A stretch of 64,000 nt of DNA from Alteromonas sp. M12 (GCF_037478005.1 NZ_CP144164.1:2232001-2296000); one strand, 5' to 3'. Counted from the stretch's first letter, positions 10,175 through 20,053 are shown. Numbers and translations are program-made. The notes: generated by a model not told the origin, from the letters alone.

Positions 10175-11653
10175 ATGAATTTAGATTTAGATCAAAATAC
10201 CATTTTACTGTTAATCAGTGCCGCTTTTTTAGGGTTATTGTTAGGGGCATTGATAACCAATGTTATTAATCGTCAAAAGCATTTAGCTGAAAAGAAGCAA
10301 GAGCAACTGCAACAGGATCAAAATCGACAACAACTAGAAAATCAAATACTGCAACAGCATGACGAATTAGAAAAAATGCAGTTAAGAATTGATGAGGCCC
10401 ACCAACAACAACTTGTGGCACAACGAAAATTTGGTGAGCTCGAACAAAAAAACCTGCAAATAGAACAATTAACTATACAGCTTGCTACTTGGCAGGAAAA
10501 TGCCCAAAAAGCCAACGACAAGTCAAATAAGTACTATTCACAACTAGAGTCTCAAGCGGCTAGCTTTGCTCAAGAACGTATAGCCTTAGAAGACAAACTA
10601 GATTTACTTGCCAGTGCTGAAAAGCGTTTGCAGGAACAATTTGAAAATTTGGCGAATAAAATATTTGAACAAAAACAAGAGAAGTTTACACAATCAAGTA
10701 AAGCCGGATTGGACGCTCTTTTAACGCCACTGAAAGAGCAAATCGAAGGTTTTAAAAAGCAAGTTTCCGATCAGTATGTAAAAGAAGGGCAAGAGCGAGC
10801 TTCCCTTAAAACTGAGATTTTAGGACTCAAAGAACTCAATCAACAAATTACCCAAGAAGCAGCAGCTTTGACCAAGGCCTTGAAGGGCGATAATAAACAA
10901 CAGGGTAATTGGGGAGAGGTTGTTCTAGAGCGCATTTTGACTGAATCTGGTTTACGTGAGGGACACGAGTTCGATACCCAAGTTAGCCTCAAAAATGAGT
11001 CGGGAAAACTGTATCAGCCAGACGTAGTGGTGCACTTACCCAACGACAAAGACATTGTTGTCGATTCTAAAGTGTCCCTTGCAGATTATGAACGCTATTT
11101 TAATTGTCAAGATGATGAGGTTGCCCGTAAACAATTTTTGCAAGCTCATACTAATTCTATTCGTAATCATATTAAGGAGCTGGGGAAAAAGGATTATCAA
11201 GATTTAAAAGGCATTCGCACACTCGATTATGTGTTGATGTTTATCCCCATAGAGTCTGCATTTTTAGTGGCCATCGACCAAGCGCCAGAGCTGGTAAAAC
11301 TGGCACTGGATAATAATATTATGTTAGTTAGCCCAACTAATTTATTGGTGGCACTGCGCACTATAAATAACATTTGGCAATACGAATACCAAAACCAAAA
11401 TGCACAAAAAATCGCAACTCAAGCTGGTAAGCTTTACGACAAGTTTCATGGCTTTGTGGACGATATTGAAAAAATTAGTAAGTCTGTAGAGACTGTGCAA
11501 AAACACGTTGATGCAGCAACCAATAAGTTAGTCTCTGGTAAAGGCAACCTTGTTCGCCAAATCGAACAGTTCCGTCATCTTGGAGTACAAACCAATAAAC
11601 GCCTCAATCAAGCATTAGTAGAACAGGCAGAAGACGATTTAGACGAAACCTAA
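10175..11653 (+). CDS. rmuC: DNA recombination protein RmuC
   Basis: This 492-aa RmuC family protein limits recombination between short inverted repeats in E. coli and has a PD-(D/E)XK-type nuclease fold. It has an N-terminal transmembrane helix (about residues 9-29, LLLISAAFLGLLLGALITNV) and a long glutamine-rich coiled coil (about 30-210). The conserved RmuC domain begins at GNWGEVVLERILTESGL, with TQVSLKNESGK, PDVVVHLPNDKDIVVDSKVS and LDYVLMFIPIESAFLVAI. Length and motif order match the family. The coiled-coil part is very rich in Q, which is usual in this family. It is followed by a 420-bp region that contains a gene remnant. Confidence 0.95.
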   Translation: MNLDLDQNTILLLISAAFLGLLLGALITNVINRQKHLAEKKQEQLQQDQNRQQLENQILQQHDELEKMQLRIDEAHQQQLVAQRKFGELEQKNLQIEQLTIQLATWQENAQKANDKSNKYYSQLESQAASFAQERIALEDKLDLLASAEKRLQEQFENLANKIFEQKQEKFTQSSKAGLDALLTPLKEQIEGFKKQVSDQYVKEGQERASLKTEILGLKELNQQITQEAAALTKALKGDNKQQGNWGEVVLERILTESGLREGHEFDTQVSLKNESGKLYQPDVVVHLPNDKDIVVDSKVSLADYERYFNCQDDEVARKQFLQAHTNSIRNHIKELGKKDYQDLKGIRTLDYVLMFIPIESAFLVAIDQAPELVKLALDNNIMLVSPTNLLVALRTINNIWQYEYQNQNAQKIATQAGKLYDKFHGFVDDIEKISKSVETVQKHVDAATNKLVSGKGNLVRQIEQFRHLGVQTNKRLNQALVEQAEDDLDET

Positions 11654-11683
11654 ATGTTGCAACAAAGCACTTTAGCGATAGGT

Positions 11684-11959
11684 TTACAGCTGGAATTTAC
11701 GCTCAATCCAGAGTAGCGAAATCACAATAATGAATAACCACCAAAATGGCAATTTTGATAATGTTTTTGCATGTTGTTGTGGGACATTAATTTAGCTACT
11801 GTCTGCGAAAATAAATAATCCTAAACCACTATTTACTGTGTTACTCAAGGCACTTTGCTGAGAGTCTGATCACGAAAGCAATGCCTGCCAATCTAGCTGA
11901 AATAATGACACTTGGTATATGCTTGGAGGGCGAGTATTAACACTATCACGAGAATTTAA
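11684..11959 (-). pseudogene. Decayed C-terminal remnant of a membrane protein gene
   Basis: One minus-strand frame reads through about 90 codons that look like real protein but are broken by a TGA at 11870-11872 and a TAA at 11792-11794. From upstream to downstream it reads SRDSVNTRPPSIYQVSLF, then QLDWQALLS, stop, SDSQQSALSNTVNSGLGLF and IFADSS, stop, then INVPQQHAKTLSKLPFWW. It ends in a clear transmembrane helix and basic tail (WLFIIVISLLWIERKFQL) before a normal TAA. A TAA at 11960-11962 closes the open stretch upstream. The hydrophobic helix followed by ERKF fits the C-terminus of an inner-membrane protein. I cannot name the family. No intact homologue lies in the window. Confidence 0.6.
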
Positions 11960-12005
11960 TTAGACTGAGTTAACCGCAAGATTTTATGAATATTAAAAAT
12001 AGATA

Positions 12006-12022
12006 GGGCTGATTTACAGCCC
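12006..12022 (-). terminator. Likely intrinsic terminator of rimO
   Basis: GGGCTG (12006-12011) pairs with CAGCCC (12017-12022) around a 5-nt loop. On the minus strand it is followed by TATCTATTTTTAAT, a U-rich tract, about 55 bp beyond the rimO stop. Confidence 0.55.
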
Positions 12023-12075
12023 GCAAATTAATTTTAAAATTTTGTTGGGATCAGAATGTTACTACGTTCGAAGGG

Positions 12076-13482
12076 TTAGTCTTCTACCTTTACTGCCCAC
12101 ATATCGTGCTCGTCTGCGTGAATAATTTGGCCCCAAATTAGATCGCCAGGATTGACGTCAAATTCATCTGTTAAATAAACTTGCCCATCTATTTCTGGAG
12201 CATCGGCGAAACAGCGACCTACAGCTCCTTCACTTGTCACTTCATCAATCAGAATTTGGTATTCCAGACCTATTTTTTGTTGTAGTTTTTCAGCGCTAAT
12301 TTGCGACTGAAGCGCCATGAAGCGTTCAAAACGCTCCTGTTTAACTGTTTCGGAAACTGGATCAGGCAAATCGTTAGCCTTGGCACCTTCTACGTCGGAG
12401 TATTTGAAACAACCAACTCTATCTAGCTGAGCTTCGGTTAAGAAGTCTAAAAGTTGTTGAAATTCTTCTTCTGTTTCACCTGGAAAACCGACAATAAAGG
12501 TTGAGCGTATAATTAATTGTGGACATATAGCACGCCAAGCTTTGATCCGTTCGAGGGTTTTTTCGGCAGCCGCAGGACGCTTCATCAGCTTTAAAATTCG
12601 CGGCGTCGCATGTTGAAAAGGAATATCTAAATAAGGCAGTATTTTGCCTTCAGCCATAAGCGGGATCACTTTATCAACAGAAGGATAGGGGTATACATAG
12701 TGCAATCGTACCCAAATTCCCATTTCAGCTAATTTTTTGCATAACCCCAACATGTCGGTTTTTACCGGCATACCATCCCAGAACCCTGTTTGATACTTAA
12801 CGTCAACGCCGTAAGCGCTGGTATCTTGGGAGATAACCAATAACTCTTTTACACCTGCATTTTTTAAGCGTGTGGCTTCATCTAACACTTCTCCCACAGG
12901 ACGACTGACTAAGTCACCGCGCATGGATGGGATGATGCAAAAGGTGCATCTGTGATTACAGCCCTCGGATATTTTCAAATAGGCATAATGTTTTGGCGTT
13001 AATTTAATCCCATGATCTGGCACTAATTGCATGAAAGGGTCGTGTTGGGGTTTTGGCAGATGCGCATGCACCTGTTCCACCACACTTTCGTATGCATGGG
13101 GACCGGTAATAGCCAAAACATTAGGATGCACTTCGCGAATTTCGTCTTCTTTGACGCCTAAACAACCGGTAACAATGACCTTACCATTTTCAGCTAATGC
13201 TTCACCGATGGTATCTAATGACTCTTGTACAGCTGAATCGATAAAACCACAGGTATTTACAATCACTAATTCAGCGTCATTGTAGGTTGGTACAACGTCG
13301 TAACCTTCGGTGCGTAATTGCGTCAAGATACGTTCTGAGTCAACTAAATTTTTGGGGCAGCCCAGGCTAACAAACCCTATCTTCGTTCCCGAAGTCACTT
13401 TATTTACGGTATTTGATTCCAAGACTTTCACTGGTGTTTCTAGGGTAGTGGTTTGCTTGGGGTTAACAATTTCTACGGTCAT
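12076..13482 (-). CDS. rimO: Ribosomal protein S12 methylthiotransferase
   Basis: This radical-SAM enzyme methylthiolates Asp89 (E. coli numbering) of ribosomal protein S12. The MTTase N-domain has its three cluster cysteines at C42 (SLGCPKN), C78 (NTCGF) and C107 (TGCLG). The radical-SAM CxxxCxxC is at C175, C179 and C182 ([17 protein letters not shown]), and a TRAM domain follows near the C-terminus. At 468 aa it has about 25 more N-terminal residues than E. coli RimO. The chosen ATG has an AAGG about 7 nt upstream, whereas the internal GTG at codon 29 lacks one. It is a single gene with a long leader. Confidence 0.95.
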   Translation of the reverse strand: MTVEIVNPKQTTTLETPVKVLESNTVNKVTSGTKIGFVSLGCPKNLVDSERILTQLRTEGYDVVPTYNDAELVIVNTCGFIDSAVQESLDTIGEALAENGKVIVTGCLGVKEDEIREVHPNVLAITGPHAYESVVEQVHAHLPKPQHDPFMQLVPDHGIKLTPKHYAYLKISEGCNHRCTFCIIPSMRGDLVSRPVGEVLDEATRLKNAGVKELLVISQDTSAYGVDVKYQTGFWDGMPVKTDMLGLCKKLAEMGIWVRLHYVYPYPSVDKVIPLMAEGKILPYLDIPFQHATPRILKLMKRPAAAEKTLERIKAWRAICPQLIIRSTFIVGFPGETEEEFQQLLDFLTEAQLDRVGCFKYSDVEGAKANDLPDPVSETVKQERFERFMALQSQISAEKLQQKIGLEYQILIDEVTSEGAVGRCFADAPEIDGQVYLTDEFDVNPGDLIWGQIIHADEHDMWAVKVED

Positions 13483-13857
13483 CTTGTGCCTTGTGCTATA
13501 GCTGGTATTGCTTAAACGTTTCGGTTTAAGACTAATAAATGGTGGATTAACTCATGTTTAGCTGACTAAACGTCGTCTCGACGAGTCGGTACTTTAATAC
13601 GCGGGATTATACAGGAATGTCATTGGTCGTGATAGTGATAGCGTTCAATCATCGCTATAAGCTTTAGGCCAGTATATGTGCCTAAGTGTTTAGGTTTGCT
13701 AATAACCATTTTCGTTTCAATTTTGTATTTCTGTTTGGCTGGTTTTTTCTTACTAATTCATTCTGTCTTGTGCTTAAAACTAGAAAGACTTAAACTCGCG
13801 TTATTGATTTCATACACCTGAACATTCAGGGTTGAATGTAATAAGAATAATTGAATC
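13483..13857. other. 375-bp divergent intergenic region upstream of rimO
   Basis: I see no gene here. On the minus strand TATAAT (complement at 13606-13611) would make a -10 box for rimO without an obvious -35. Two inverted repeats lie between it and rimO: CTTAAAC/GTTTAAG (13511-13530) and GTTTAG/CTAAAC (13556-13571), which could form leader hairpins. No strong plus-strand promoter or ribosome-binding site was picked out for the gene at 13858. Confidence 0.4.
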
Positions 13858-15693
13858 ATGCTAAATTGCTTTTCCCTTAAAGAGTGCGGGTTGGACGTTA
13901 TCTTGATTATAAAATCCGTGTGCTTTTATTTCTTCATGTTTGGCCTGCTTAATTCCGCTGTCGTTTTCGCTGATCAAAATAAACAAGTCGCTGATTTTAT
14001 TTTTTCCTCAAAAGTCAATACATATGATTGTCCTGAAGACGATGCAAATATTTCTATTGGTGAGCACTTAAACCTTCCTGAAATAAACGACACACAACGT
14101 TTTCAATTAACCGTTATGAAGACTCATTGGCAAATTTGTGTTGGCAAACATGAGGAAGCCAAACAAGCGTTAATCGAACTGATTAATAATGCCGATGTGA
14201 ATGAAGAAATGGATTATTACGCATCCGCTACTTATCAGTTGGGCTTTATCTATGATGTCCAAGAAAACTTGGAGAGATGCGAACTTTACGAACGCGCGGA
14301 GCAACTTTCCAAAAATAAATTTAAGGACATTCATTTAAGCGCGCAATTAGGCTTGATTACGGTCTGTCATGCTGACATGGATGAAGGTGTAAAGCTGGGT
14401 AAAATGTATGCCTTATTAGAAACCTATGCTGTAAAGAATGATCAGGCGGCGTTAGCGCATATTCACAATAATATCGGGCTATTATATGCCTCACTCGGAC
14501 AACAAATTTTAGCCGCTGAACAGTTTCAAAAGTCTTATGAATTGGGGTTAAGCACGTACACCAGTTCCAATTTGTTGGCCACTCTCATGAGTGTGATCTC
14601 TTCACAAATGGCGAGCGGGAATTTTGAAAAAGCCGAACAAGCAATCCAAGAGTTTAAGAGAGTAAATATCTCTGTGGATACCGCGCTTTCTAACGTATGG
14701 TTGCACTTTGCTGAGGCCGGATATCATTATAGAACTAATAATATTGAGCAGTTACGTTATAGTTTGGCGAAGTGGAAAATCTACCTAGACTCAATTAACA
14801 GCTCAACATTTAACAGCTTATTTCGTTGGTATAGTGCTGTGGTGTGTTATGAAGATGAAGATATCAATTGCTTAAAACAGTTTTTAGAAGATGAAAAAAA
14901 CACCAGCGATGGCTATAAAATATTCATCAATAGAAACAAAGATTACTTAAAATTTATTGTGCAAATACAGTTGTTTTTAGGTGATGTTGAAAACGCGCAA
15001 AAAGCCTTTGAAGCATTTTCAGATGTGATGATTAATAAGACTATTGAGCAGCAAGAATCAGGCAAAATATTGGGTGTGGCTAATTTACACAGTCAAATAC
15101 AAAGTTTGGAGTCCAGTCTACAAGAATCGAGAAACGAACGTATTCAAACAATCGTCATAGTCGTCTGTGTGCTTTTGATCGTGGTCATCGCAATTGTGTT
15201 TTGGTTACGTCGCAGATACCTCAATAGTTTGTCCTTTGATTCGGTTACCAATTTATTAAATAGTAAAGCTGCGCTGGCAAAAATTCGTCGTGTACCTGAA
15301 CCTTCGCCTGGCCGCGCTAATGCTTTAGCGTTATTTGATTTAGGTAACTTCCGAGATGTAAATCGTCAAATAGGTGCGACAAATAGTGAATTGGCGTTAC
15401 AACAAATTTCGTCAACCCTTAGTCAGGTAACTCGCGATAGAGATATTTTAGGTCGGTTTGCACCTGAACAATTTATTGTGTGTTTAACTGACATAGAGGA
15501 AGATTCAGCCAAATCATTTTTTGAACGTATGAGATACGCTTTGGAAAGCACAATTTTAGGTGATCAACAAGGTCAGCAAGTGAGTATACGTTCAAGTATG
15601 AGTATATATATATCTAGCGGCACCTTCGATGATTTAGATGAAGTGCTTGATGACATGCTTCTGTCATTGGGTATTCAAACTGAGAATGAATAA
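13858..15693 (+). CDS. Periplasmic TPR protein with membrane anchor and degenerate GGDEF domain
   Basis: This 611-aa protein has a signal peptide ending near residue 38 (FGLLNSAVVFA). A helical-repeat region at about 45-400 contains TPR-like units (IHNNIGLLYASLGQQILAAE is clearest). A short coiled coil precedes a transmembrane helix near 425-445 (IVIVVCVLLIVVIAIVFWL), and a cytoplasmic GGDEF-fold domain spans about 452-605. The signature position that should read GG(D/E)EF is FAPEQF, and the metal-binding DLGNFRDVN region is altered, so diguanylate cyclase activity is unlikely. It probably acts as a GTP/c-di-GMP sensor or protein-interaction module (inference). The ATG at 13858 has no ribosome-binding site; a TTG at 13891 is preceded by AAAGAG and would give a tidier signal peptide. 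Confidence 0.85.
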   Translation: MLNCFSLKECGLDVILIIKSVCFYFFMFGLLNSAVVFADQNKQVADFIFSSKVNTYDCPEDDANISIGEHLNLPEINDTQRFQLTVMKTHWQICVGKHEEAKQALIELINNADVNEEMDYYASATYQLGFIYDVQENLERCELYERAEQLSKNKFKDIHLSAQLGLITVCHADMDEGVKLGKMYALLETYAVKNDQAALAHIHNNIGLLYASLGQQILAAEQFQKSYELGLSTYTSSNLLATLMSVISSQMASGNFEKAEQAIQEFKRVNISVDTALSNVWLHFAEAGYHYRTNNIEQLRYSLAKWKIYLDSINSSTFNSLFRWYSAVVCYEDEDINCLKQFLEDEKNTSDGYKIFINRNKDYLKFIVQIQLFLGDVENAQKAFEAFSDVMINKTIEQQESGKILGVANLHSQIQSLESSLQESRNERIQTIVIVVCVLLIVVIAIVFWLRRRYLNSLSFDSVTNLLNSKAALAKIRRVPEPSPGRANALALFDLGNFRDVNRQIGATNSELALQQISSTLSQVTRDRDILGRFAPEQFIVCLTDIEEDSAKSFFERMRYALESTILGDQQGQQVSIRSSMSIYISSGTFDDLDEVLDDMLLSLGIQTENE

Positions 15694-15746
15694 AGGGTTG
15701 TTGCATTTGGCTGCGATGCCTGTGTCTAGCATTAAAGATAGGTAAC

Positions 15747-16232
15747 ATGTCGAAATTATTATTACCCTTGAGTCAATACGATGAAGCTGGACGCATTAGA
15801 CCTCCACGGTTCTTTTGGTGGTGCTGTTTATTTCTTGCCAAAAGCTACGTGATTTTTATTTTGTCTCTAAGTAATTTCCGCGATGCTGATGGCTTATTAG
15901 AAATATTTTACCCGCAAAAGAATGAACTGTTTATTGGTTTCGGAATTGGTGGTGGCGCGCTGCTCGCGATAATTATTGTGGCTTATAGAGAAAAGTGGTG
16001 GGACACAAAATGGCAATTTATCAGACGACTAATTAAACCTTGTTTGATTCTAACCGTGACTTTGGATTTGCTCCATCAAATACAAATTTCTTTGAGCCAA
16101 CATTGGCAATTTTCTTGGGCGGTAGCGACCTTGTTTTTATTTGATTTAGTGGTGTTATATTGGATTTTCAAAAGTCGTCATTTACGTTACATGATTGCAG
16201 ATTGGGCCGATAACCAGCCCGTATCTTCTTAA
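15747..16232 (+). CDS. DUF2919 (YfeZ-like) inner-membrane protein
   Basis: This 161-aa multispanning membrane protein belongs to the DUF2919 family as I recognise it. The N-terminus LPLSQYDEAGRIRPPRFFWW is the conserved family opening, followed by about four hydrophobic segments (near 25-45, 62-80, 95-115 and 122-140). The function is unknown in E. coli YfeZ and elsewhere. It lies 53 bp downstream of the GGDEF-like gene on the same strand and could be co-transcribed with it. It converges on the small unknown gene at 16252 with a 19-bp gap. Confidence 0.8.
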   Translation: MSKLLLPLSQYDEAGRIRPPRFFWWCCLFLAKSYVIFILSLSNFRDADGLLEIFYPQKNELFIGFGIGGGALLAIIIVAYREKWWDTKWQFIRRLIKPCLILTVTLDLLHQIQISLSQHWQFSWAVATLFLFDLVVLYWIFKSRHLRYMIADWADNQPVSS

Positions 16233-16251
16233 ACTGACTTTCTTTATTATT

Positions 16252-16665
16252 TTATTGTACGCTATTTCCTACGGCTTGTTGAAAGTAGTCTTGCACACTG
16301 ATTTGGCTGTCATTGACCAATCTTTGATAACAGATGCCGGCAAATGCATAAGACTTACCTGAATATTCCATAACCACGTAAGGGGCATCTTTGTCAGATT
16401 CATCATAGCGCCAATTTCCACCCACAAGCTGTTTAAATATTTCACCTATATATGCACCGTAAATATTAGATATTGTGAATACAGCATCATTTTCCAATGC
16501 TTGATCTTTGTATTTTTCAATCCAAGCTAAAATCACATCGTCCACTAAAGCGATACTTTCAACTGTGCCATCCAAAACCAGTTTAAATTCATCCAATGTT
16601 GTATCAATCGCGTTTTGGGCACTGTCTGCCATTAATTGATTGAGTTCGTCTTGGGTCATACGCAT
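16252..16665 (-). CDS. Hypothetical protein of unknown function
   Basis: This is an acidic soluble protein of 137 aa without signal peptide or membrane segment. The visible pattern is a helical N-terminal half (DELNQLMADSAQNAIDTTLD), then NIYGAYIGEIFKQLVGGNWR and VVMEYSGKSYAFAGICYQRL, ending SVQDYFQQAVGNSVQ. The GxYxGE...GGxW pattern faintly resembles DUF3806-like proteins, but I cannot confirm that. It is a monocistronic minus-strand gene. Codon use looks like its neighbours, and the well-formed globular sequence supports it being a real gene. Confidence 0.7.
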   Translation of the reverse strand: MRMTQDELNQLMADSAQNAIDTTLDEFKLVLDGTVESIALVDDVILAWIEKYKDQALENDAVFTISNIYGAYIGEIFKQLVGGNWRYDESDKDAPYVVMEYSGKSYAFAGICYQRLVNDSQISVQDYFQQAVGNSVQ

Positions 16666-16858
16666 GAAGTATCCTTAATTATTATTCGTGTCGCTAAACT
16701 AATACCTTGATTGTGGCGACATAATTGCCTTTTGTCTAATTTTCCAATCCAATTAAGCATCGGTTATCTAGATATCGGCAACATGCCTAATTTCTTTTCT
16801 TTAATAGTAATGAATTCCAACATTTATCAAGGTGAAATGTGGTTGTGTTGATCTCAAA

Positions 16859-17524
16859 ATGATTAGATGGCGTATCTTTGATATGAAATATGCCTTTATA
16901 TTGCCAACAACCGCTTTATTCGCGTTAGGTTTAATCGCTAGCCTAGTGCACTTTGATATTATTCCGGCGGGAATTACCATTCTTGAAAATCTAAAATCAG
17001 CTTTTGGAGAGTACTTTTACACCCTCATTTTCTTCATTATTTTAGCTGAATCAATTGTCTATGTGGGGTTCTATTTTCCAGGTCAATTTTTCGCGGTGGT
17101 GTTGGTTATTTTATCCAAGCCTAATTTAGAGGATATTCTATATTTGACCATAGCAATGGTTTTAGCCGCAACATTGGGCTCTTTTCTTAACTACCAATTA
17201 GGCCGCTTAAATAGTAAGTCAAGTTCGTCTGATTCCGCGACTAATTTACGTTCATTATTACTGGCCATGGTACATATTAATTCACTGGCATTTTTTATGT
17301 TTAATCAAGGCGCTAACAAACGACCGTCAAAAGTGGTTTGGTTAGCGGGATTGCTTAATTTACCCTATTACTTAATATTGATAACCTCAACTGCACTATT
17401 AAGCGAAGAAATAATGCAGGTCGCGGAGAGCACCTGGTTAATGGTGTCGATTGTATTAATTTGGTTGTTCGTGGCTATTATTTTAGATATTAAAAAAGCC
17501 CGAGTGAGCAACCGGCTAACATGA
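16859..17524 (+). CDS. DedA/SNARE-associated family membrane protein
   Basis: This inner-membrane protein of the DedA (VTT domain) superfamily has members that flip undecaprenyl phosphate or other lipids. The core shows FGEYFYTLIFFIILAESIVY, then FYFPGQFFAVVLVIL, and LAATLGSFLNYQLGRL, which aligns with the family's reentrant and GxxxGxxxxYxxGR-like segment. The C-terminal half has two or three further helices. It is shorter and more divergent than typical DedA. The frame is open from a GTG at 16832. I use the first ATG, but ATG 16883 is equally possible because none has a convincing ribosome-binding site. It converges on tcdA with a 5-bp gap. Confidence 0.75.
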   Translation: MIRWRIFDMKYAFILPTTALFALGLIASLVHFDIIPAGITILENLKSAFGEYFYTLIFFIILAESIVYVGFYFPGQFFAVVLVILSKPNLEDILYLTIAMVLAATLGSFLNYQLGRLNSKSSSSDSATNLRSLLLAMVHINSLAFFMFNQGANKRPSKVVWLAGLLNLPYYLILITSTALLSEEIMQVAESTWLMVSIVLIWLFVAIILDIKKARVSNRLT

Positions 17525-17529
17525 GCAGT

Positions 17530-18306
17530 TTAGCTTGATAAAAACTTATTAATTGCTCGTGATGCAGCAAAAAAACCAAAACATGCGGTCACTGAAACGG
17601 ATGCCCCAAAGCCGCTATTACAATCCAGTCTTGCGCTATTTTGAGTCTCAGATTTTTGGCAAGACACACTGCCATCACCTTGAGGGTAGCGCAGTTGTTC
17701 GGTGGAATAGACACACTCTACGGCAAATCGACGTTTGGGATTTTGACTGAAATTGTGAAAGCGCCTTAACTGATTGCGAAGTTTCGCCGCAAGGGGGTCT
17801 TGAATGGTTTTTGACAAGTCTGCGATGGTGATTTTGGTTGGGTCGATTTGACCGCCAGCCCCTCCGGTGCTAATTATCTTAATTTTATTTCGTTTACAAT
17901 GGGCTATCAAAGCGGCTTTTGCAGGCACGCTGTCAATTGCATCAATGACATAATCAAATCTATTGTTCATATATTCATTTAAGTTGTCTGGGGTGACAAA
18001 ATCTTCAATGCAATTTACATTACAATCAGGGTTAATTTGCTTTATTCGTGCAGCCATTACTTCCACTTTCGCTTCGCCAACGGTGTCGGTTAGGGCATGA
18101 ATTTGGCGATTAGTGTTAGTGGTACAAATATCATCTAGGTCGATTAAGGTGATATTACCTACTGCTGTGCGGGCTAAAGCCTCAGCTGCCCAAGTTCCCA
18201 CACCACCAATGCCAACCACACAAAAATGAGCGTCTTTTAGACGCTGTGTTTCGGTTAAACCATAAAGTCTTTCAGTGCCGCCAAAGCGAGATTTTTGTTC
18301 CTGCAT
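17530..18306 (-). CDS. tcdA: tRNA threonylcarbamoyladenosine dehydratase
   Basis: This E1-like enzyme (CsdL/YgdL) uses ATP to dehydrate t6A37 of tRNA to cyclic ct6A. At 258 aa the length is close to E. coli TcdA (268). Motifs are RFGGTERLYG at the N-terminus, the nucleotide-binding VVGIGGVGTWAAEALART, LIDLDDICTTNTNRQIHA, DYVIDAIDSVPAKAALI, STGGAGGQIDPTKI and RFAVECVYSTEQLRYPQGDG, and finally the membrane-seeking FGASVSVTACFGFFAA. It stands alone; the csdAE partners seen next to it in enterics are not in this window. Confidence 0.93.
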   Translation of the reverse strand: MQEQKSRFGGTERLYGLTETQRLKDAHFCVVGIGGVGTWAAEALARTAVGNITLIDLDDICTTNTNRQIHALTDTVGEAKVEVMAARIKQINPDCNVNCIEDFVTPDNLNEYMNNRFDYVIDAIDSVPAKAALIAHCKRNKIKIISTGGAGGQIDPTKITIADLSKTIQDPLAAKLRNQLRRFHNFSQNPKRRFAVECVYSTEQLRYPQGDGSVSCQKSETQNSARLDCNSGFGASVSVTACFGFFAASRAINKFLSS

Positions 18307-18618
18307 AGATGAAATTTGTTCGCGATATTTCGATTGCCGCGCAGTATAACAAGTACTATCAATATTGCTAATTTATGACACTGTTTAGAAGTTAAAAAAA
18401 TGAAAGGCAAAAGTTAATATTGTGCTTGTAATTGGCTTTAAATGGACGATTTACAGTTAATAGACATTCAGTTGTTGATTACTAAGCGCAGCTTTTATAG
18501 CATGCGTTTAACTATGTTTGTGGAACGGGTGATTTCTAGAATTAGGCGAGCTTCAAAGTATCCAATATTAGCGAGTTGCTAATCTAGACATCATTAAAAT
18601 ATAAAAAAGGAAAAATAC
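18307..18618. other. 312-bp intergenic region between tcdA and manC
   Basis: This divergent gap contains no convincing gene. A plus-strand 46-codon ORF at 18442-18582 lacks a ribosome-binding site and recognisable features. TTGTTG (18472-18477) and TATAGC (18496-18501), 18 bp apart, are a weak promoter candidate for manC. An AAGGA ribosome-binding site lies just upstream of the manC ATG. Confidence 0.35.
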
Positions 18619-20037
18619 ATGAAACCAGTTGTACTCGCCGGCGGATCTGGAAGTAGATTGTGGCCAAAATCTCGAGCTGCATTACCAAAGCAGTTTTTGG
18701 CATTAACCGATGAAAACACCATGCTGCAAAATACGATTAGCCGACTCGATGGTTTGCAAGTAGAGCCTGCTATTTACATTTGTAATGAAGCCCATCGTTT
18801 CTTAGTTGCTGAACAGTTACGTCAACAAGGTAGGAAACATGGTGGTATTTTACTTGAACCTGTTGGCCGAAATACCGCGCCTGCTATTGCTTTAGCTGCG
18901 TTGCAAGCATGTAGCGAAGGTCAAGATCCGGTTTTATTAGTGTTGGCTGCAGACCATTTAATTAAAGACAATAAAGCCTTCCACAAAGCGATACAACATG
19001 CCAATGCATTGGCTGAACAGGGTAAACTAGTCACCTTTGGTATTGTTCCAGACAGTGCACACACTGGTTACGGTTATATTCGCAGAGGCGAGCAATTAAA
19101 CCATTCTGAAACCGGATTTGCGGTTTCTCAATTCGTAGAAAAACCAGATATGGAAACCGCTAAAAAGTACGTTTCTAATGGTGATTACTATTGGAACAGC
19201 GGAATGTTTATGTTCAAAGCAAGTCGTTACTTGCAGGAACTGGAAAAATTCGCACCTGAGATGCTTAAAGTATGTAAAGACGCGATTTCATCTGAATCTA
19301 AAGATTTGGACTTCGTTAGAGTCGATGCTGACATTTTCGCTACCTGTCCAGATGATTCGGTGGATTACGCGGTAATGGAAAAAACTGACGATGCCGCTAT
19401 GGTTCCACTTGATGCAGGTTGGAATGATGTTGGCAGTTGGTCGTCGTTGTGGGAAACCTCAGATACAAAAGACTCCCAAGGCAATGTTTGTGTGGGCGAT
19501 GTGATGCTAACCAATACGAATAATAGTTACATTAATTCAGAGCAGCGTTTAATTGCAGTGGTTGGTTTGGACGATGTGGTAGTTGTAGAAACTAAAGATG
19601 CAATTTTGGTAGCCAACAAAAATAAAGTTCAAGACATTAAAACCGTGGTTAACGAACTTAAAGCACAGCATCGACCTGAGTTTGAATTTCATCGTGAAGT
19701 ATTCAGACCTTGGGGAAGTTATGACTCCATAGATAATGGTGGCCGTTTCCAAGTGAAACGAATTACCGTTAATCCTGGTGAAAAATTGTCAGTTCAAATG
19801 CATCATCACCGCGCGGAACATTGGATTGTAGTTTCAGGTACCGCAAAAGTGACTAATGGCGAAGAAACCTTCTTAGTTACTGAAAATGAATCGACATATA
19901 TTCCAATTGGTATTGTTCATGCGTTAGAAAATCCAGGCAAAGTGCCTCTTGAGCTTATTGAAGTGCAATCAGGTAGTTATTTAGGTGAAGATGATATTGT
20001 TCGCTTTTCCGATAGATATGGTCGTACTGCTAAGTAA
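18619..20037 (+). CDS. manC: Mannose-1-phosphate guanylyltransferase / mannose-6-phosphate isomerase
   Basis: This 472-aa bifunctional type II PMI-GMP enzyme makes GDP-mannose from mannose-1-phosphate and can isomerise mannose-6-phosphate. The N-terminal nucleotidyltransferase domain has [33 protein letters not shown] and WNSGMFMF. The C-terminal cupin isomerase domain, from about residue 350, has [20 protein letters not shown] and the ending [15 protein letters not shown]. It is followed 16 bp later by manB, forming a two-gene GDP-mannose precursor operon for polysaccharide or O-antigen sugars. No glycosyltransferases or gmd/fcl genes are next to it, so the end use lies elsewhere. Confidence 0.95.
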   Translation: MKPVVLAGGSGSRLWPKSRAALPKQFLALTDENTMLQNTISRLDGLQVEPAIYICNEAHRFLVAEQLRQQGRKHGGILLEPVGRNTAPAIALAALQACSEGQDPVLLVLAADHLIKDNKAFHKAIQHANALAEQGKLVTFGIVPDSAHTGYGYIRRGEQLNHSETGFAVSQFVEKPDMETAKKYVSNGDYYWNSGMFMFKASRYLQELEKFAPEMLKVCKDAISSESKDLDFVRVDADIFATCPDDSVDYAVMEKTDDAAMVPLDAGWNDVGSWSSLWETSDTKDSQGNVCVGDVMLTNTNNSYINSEQRLIAVVGLDDVVVVETKDAILVANKNKVQDIKTVVNELKAQHRPEFEFHREVFRPWGSYDSIDNGGRFQVKRITVNPGEKLSVQMHHHRAEHWIVVSGTAKVTNGEETFLVTENESTYIPIGIVHALENPGKVPLELIEVQSGSYLGEDDIVRFSDRYGRTAK

Positions 20038-20053
20038 ATAAGGATTTATCAAG

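Noticed and set aside
16832..16858. GTG start for the DedA-like gene
   Set aside because: AAGGTG overlaps the codon itself, leaving no separate ribosome-binding site; later ATGs give a more normal N-terminus. Uncertain rather than excluded.
18442..18582. 46-codon plus-strand ORF in the tcdA-manC gap (MDDLQLIDIQLLITKRS...)
   Set aside because: No ribosome-binding site, no recognisable motif, and the length is within chance expectation for AT-rich intergenic DNA.
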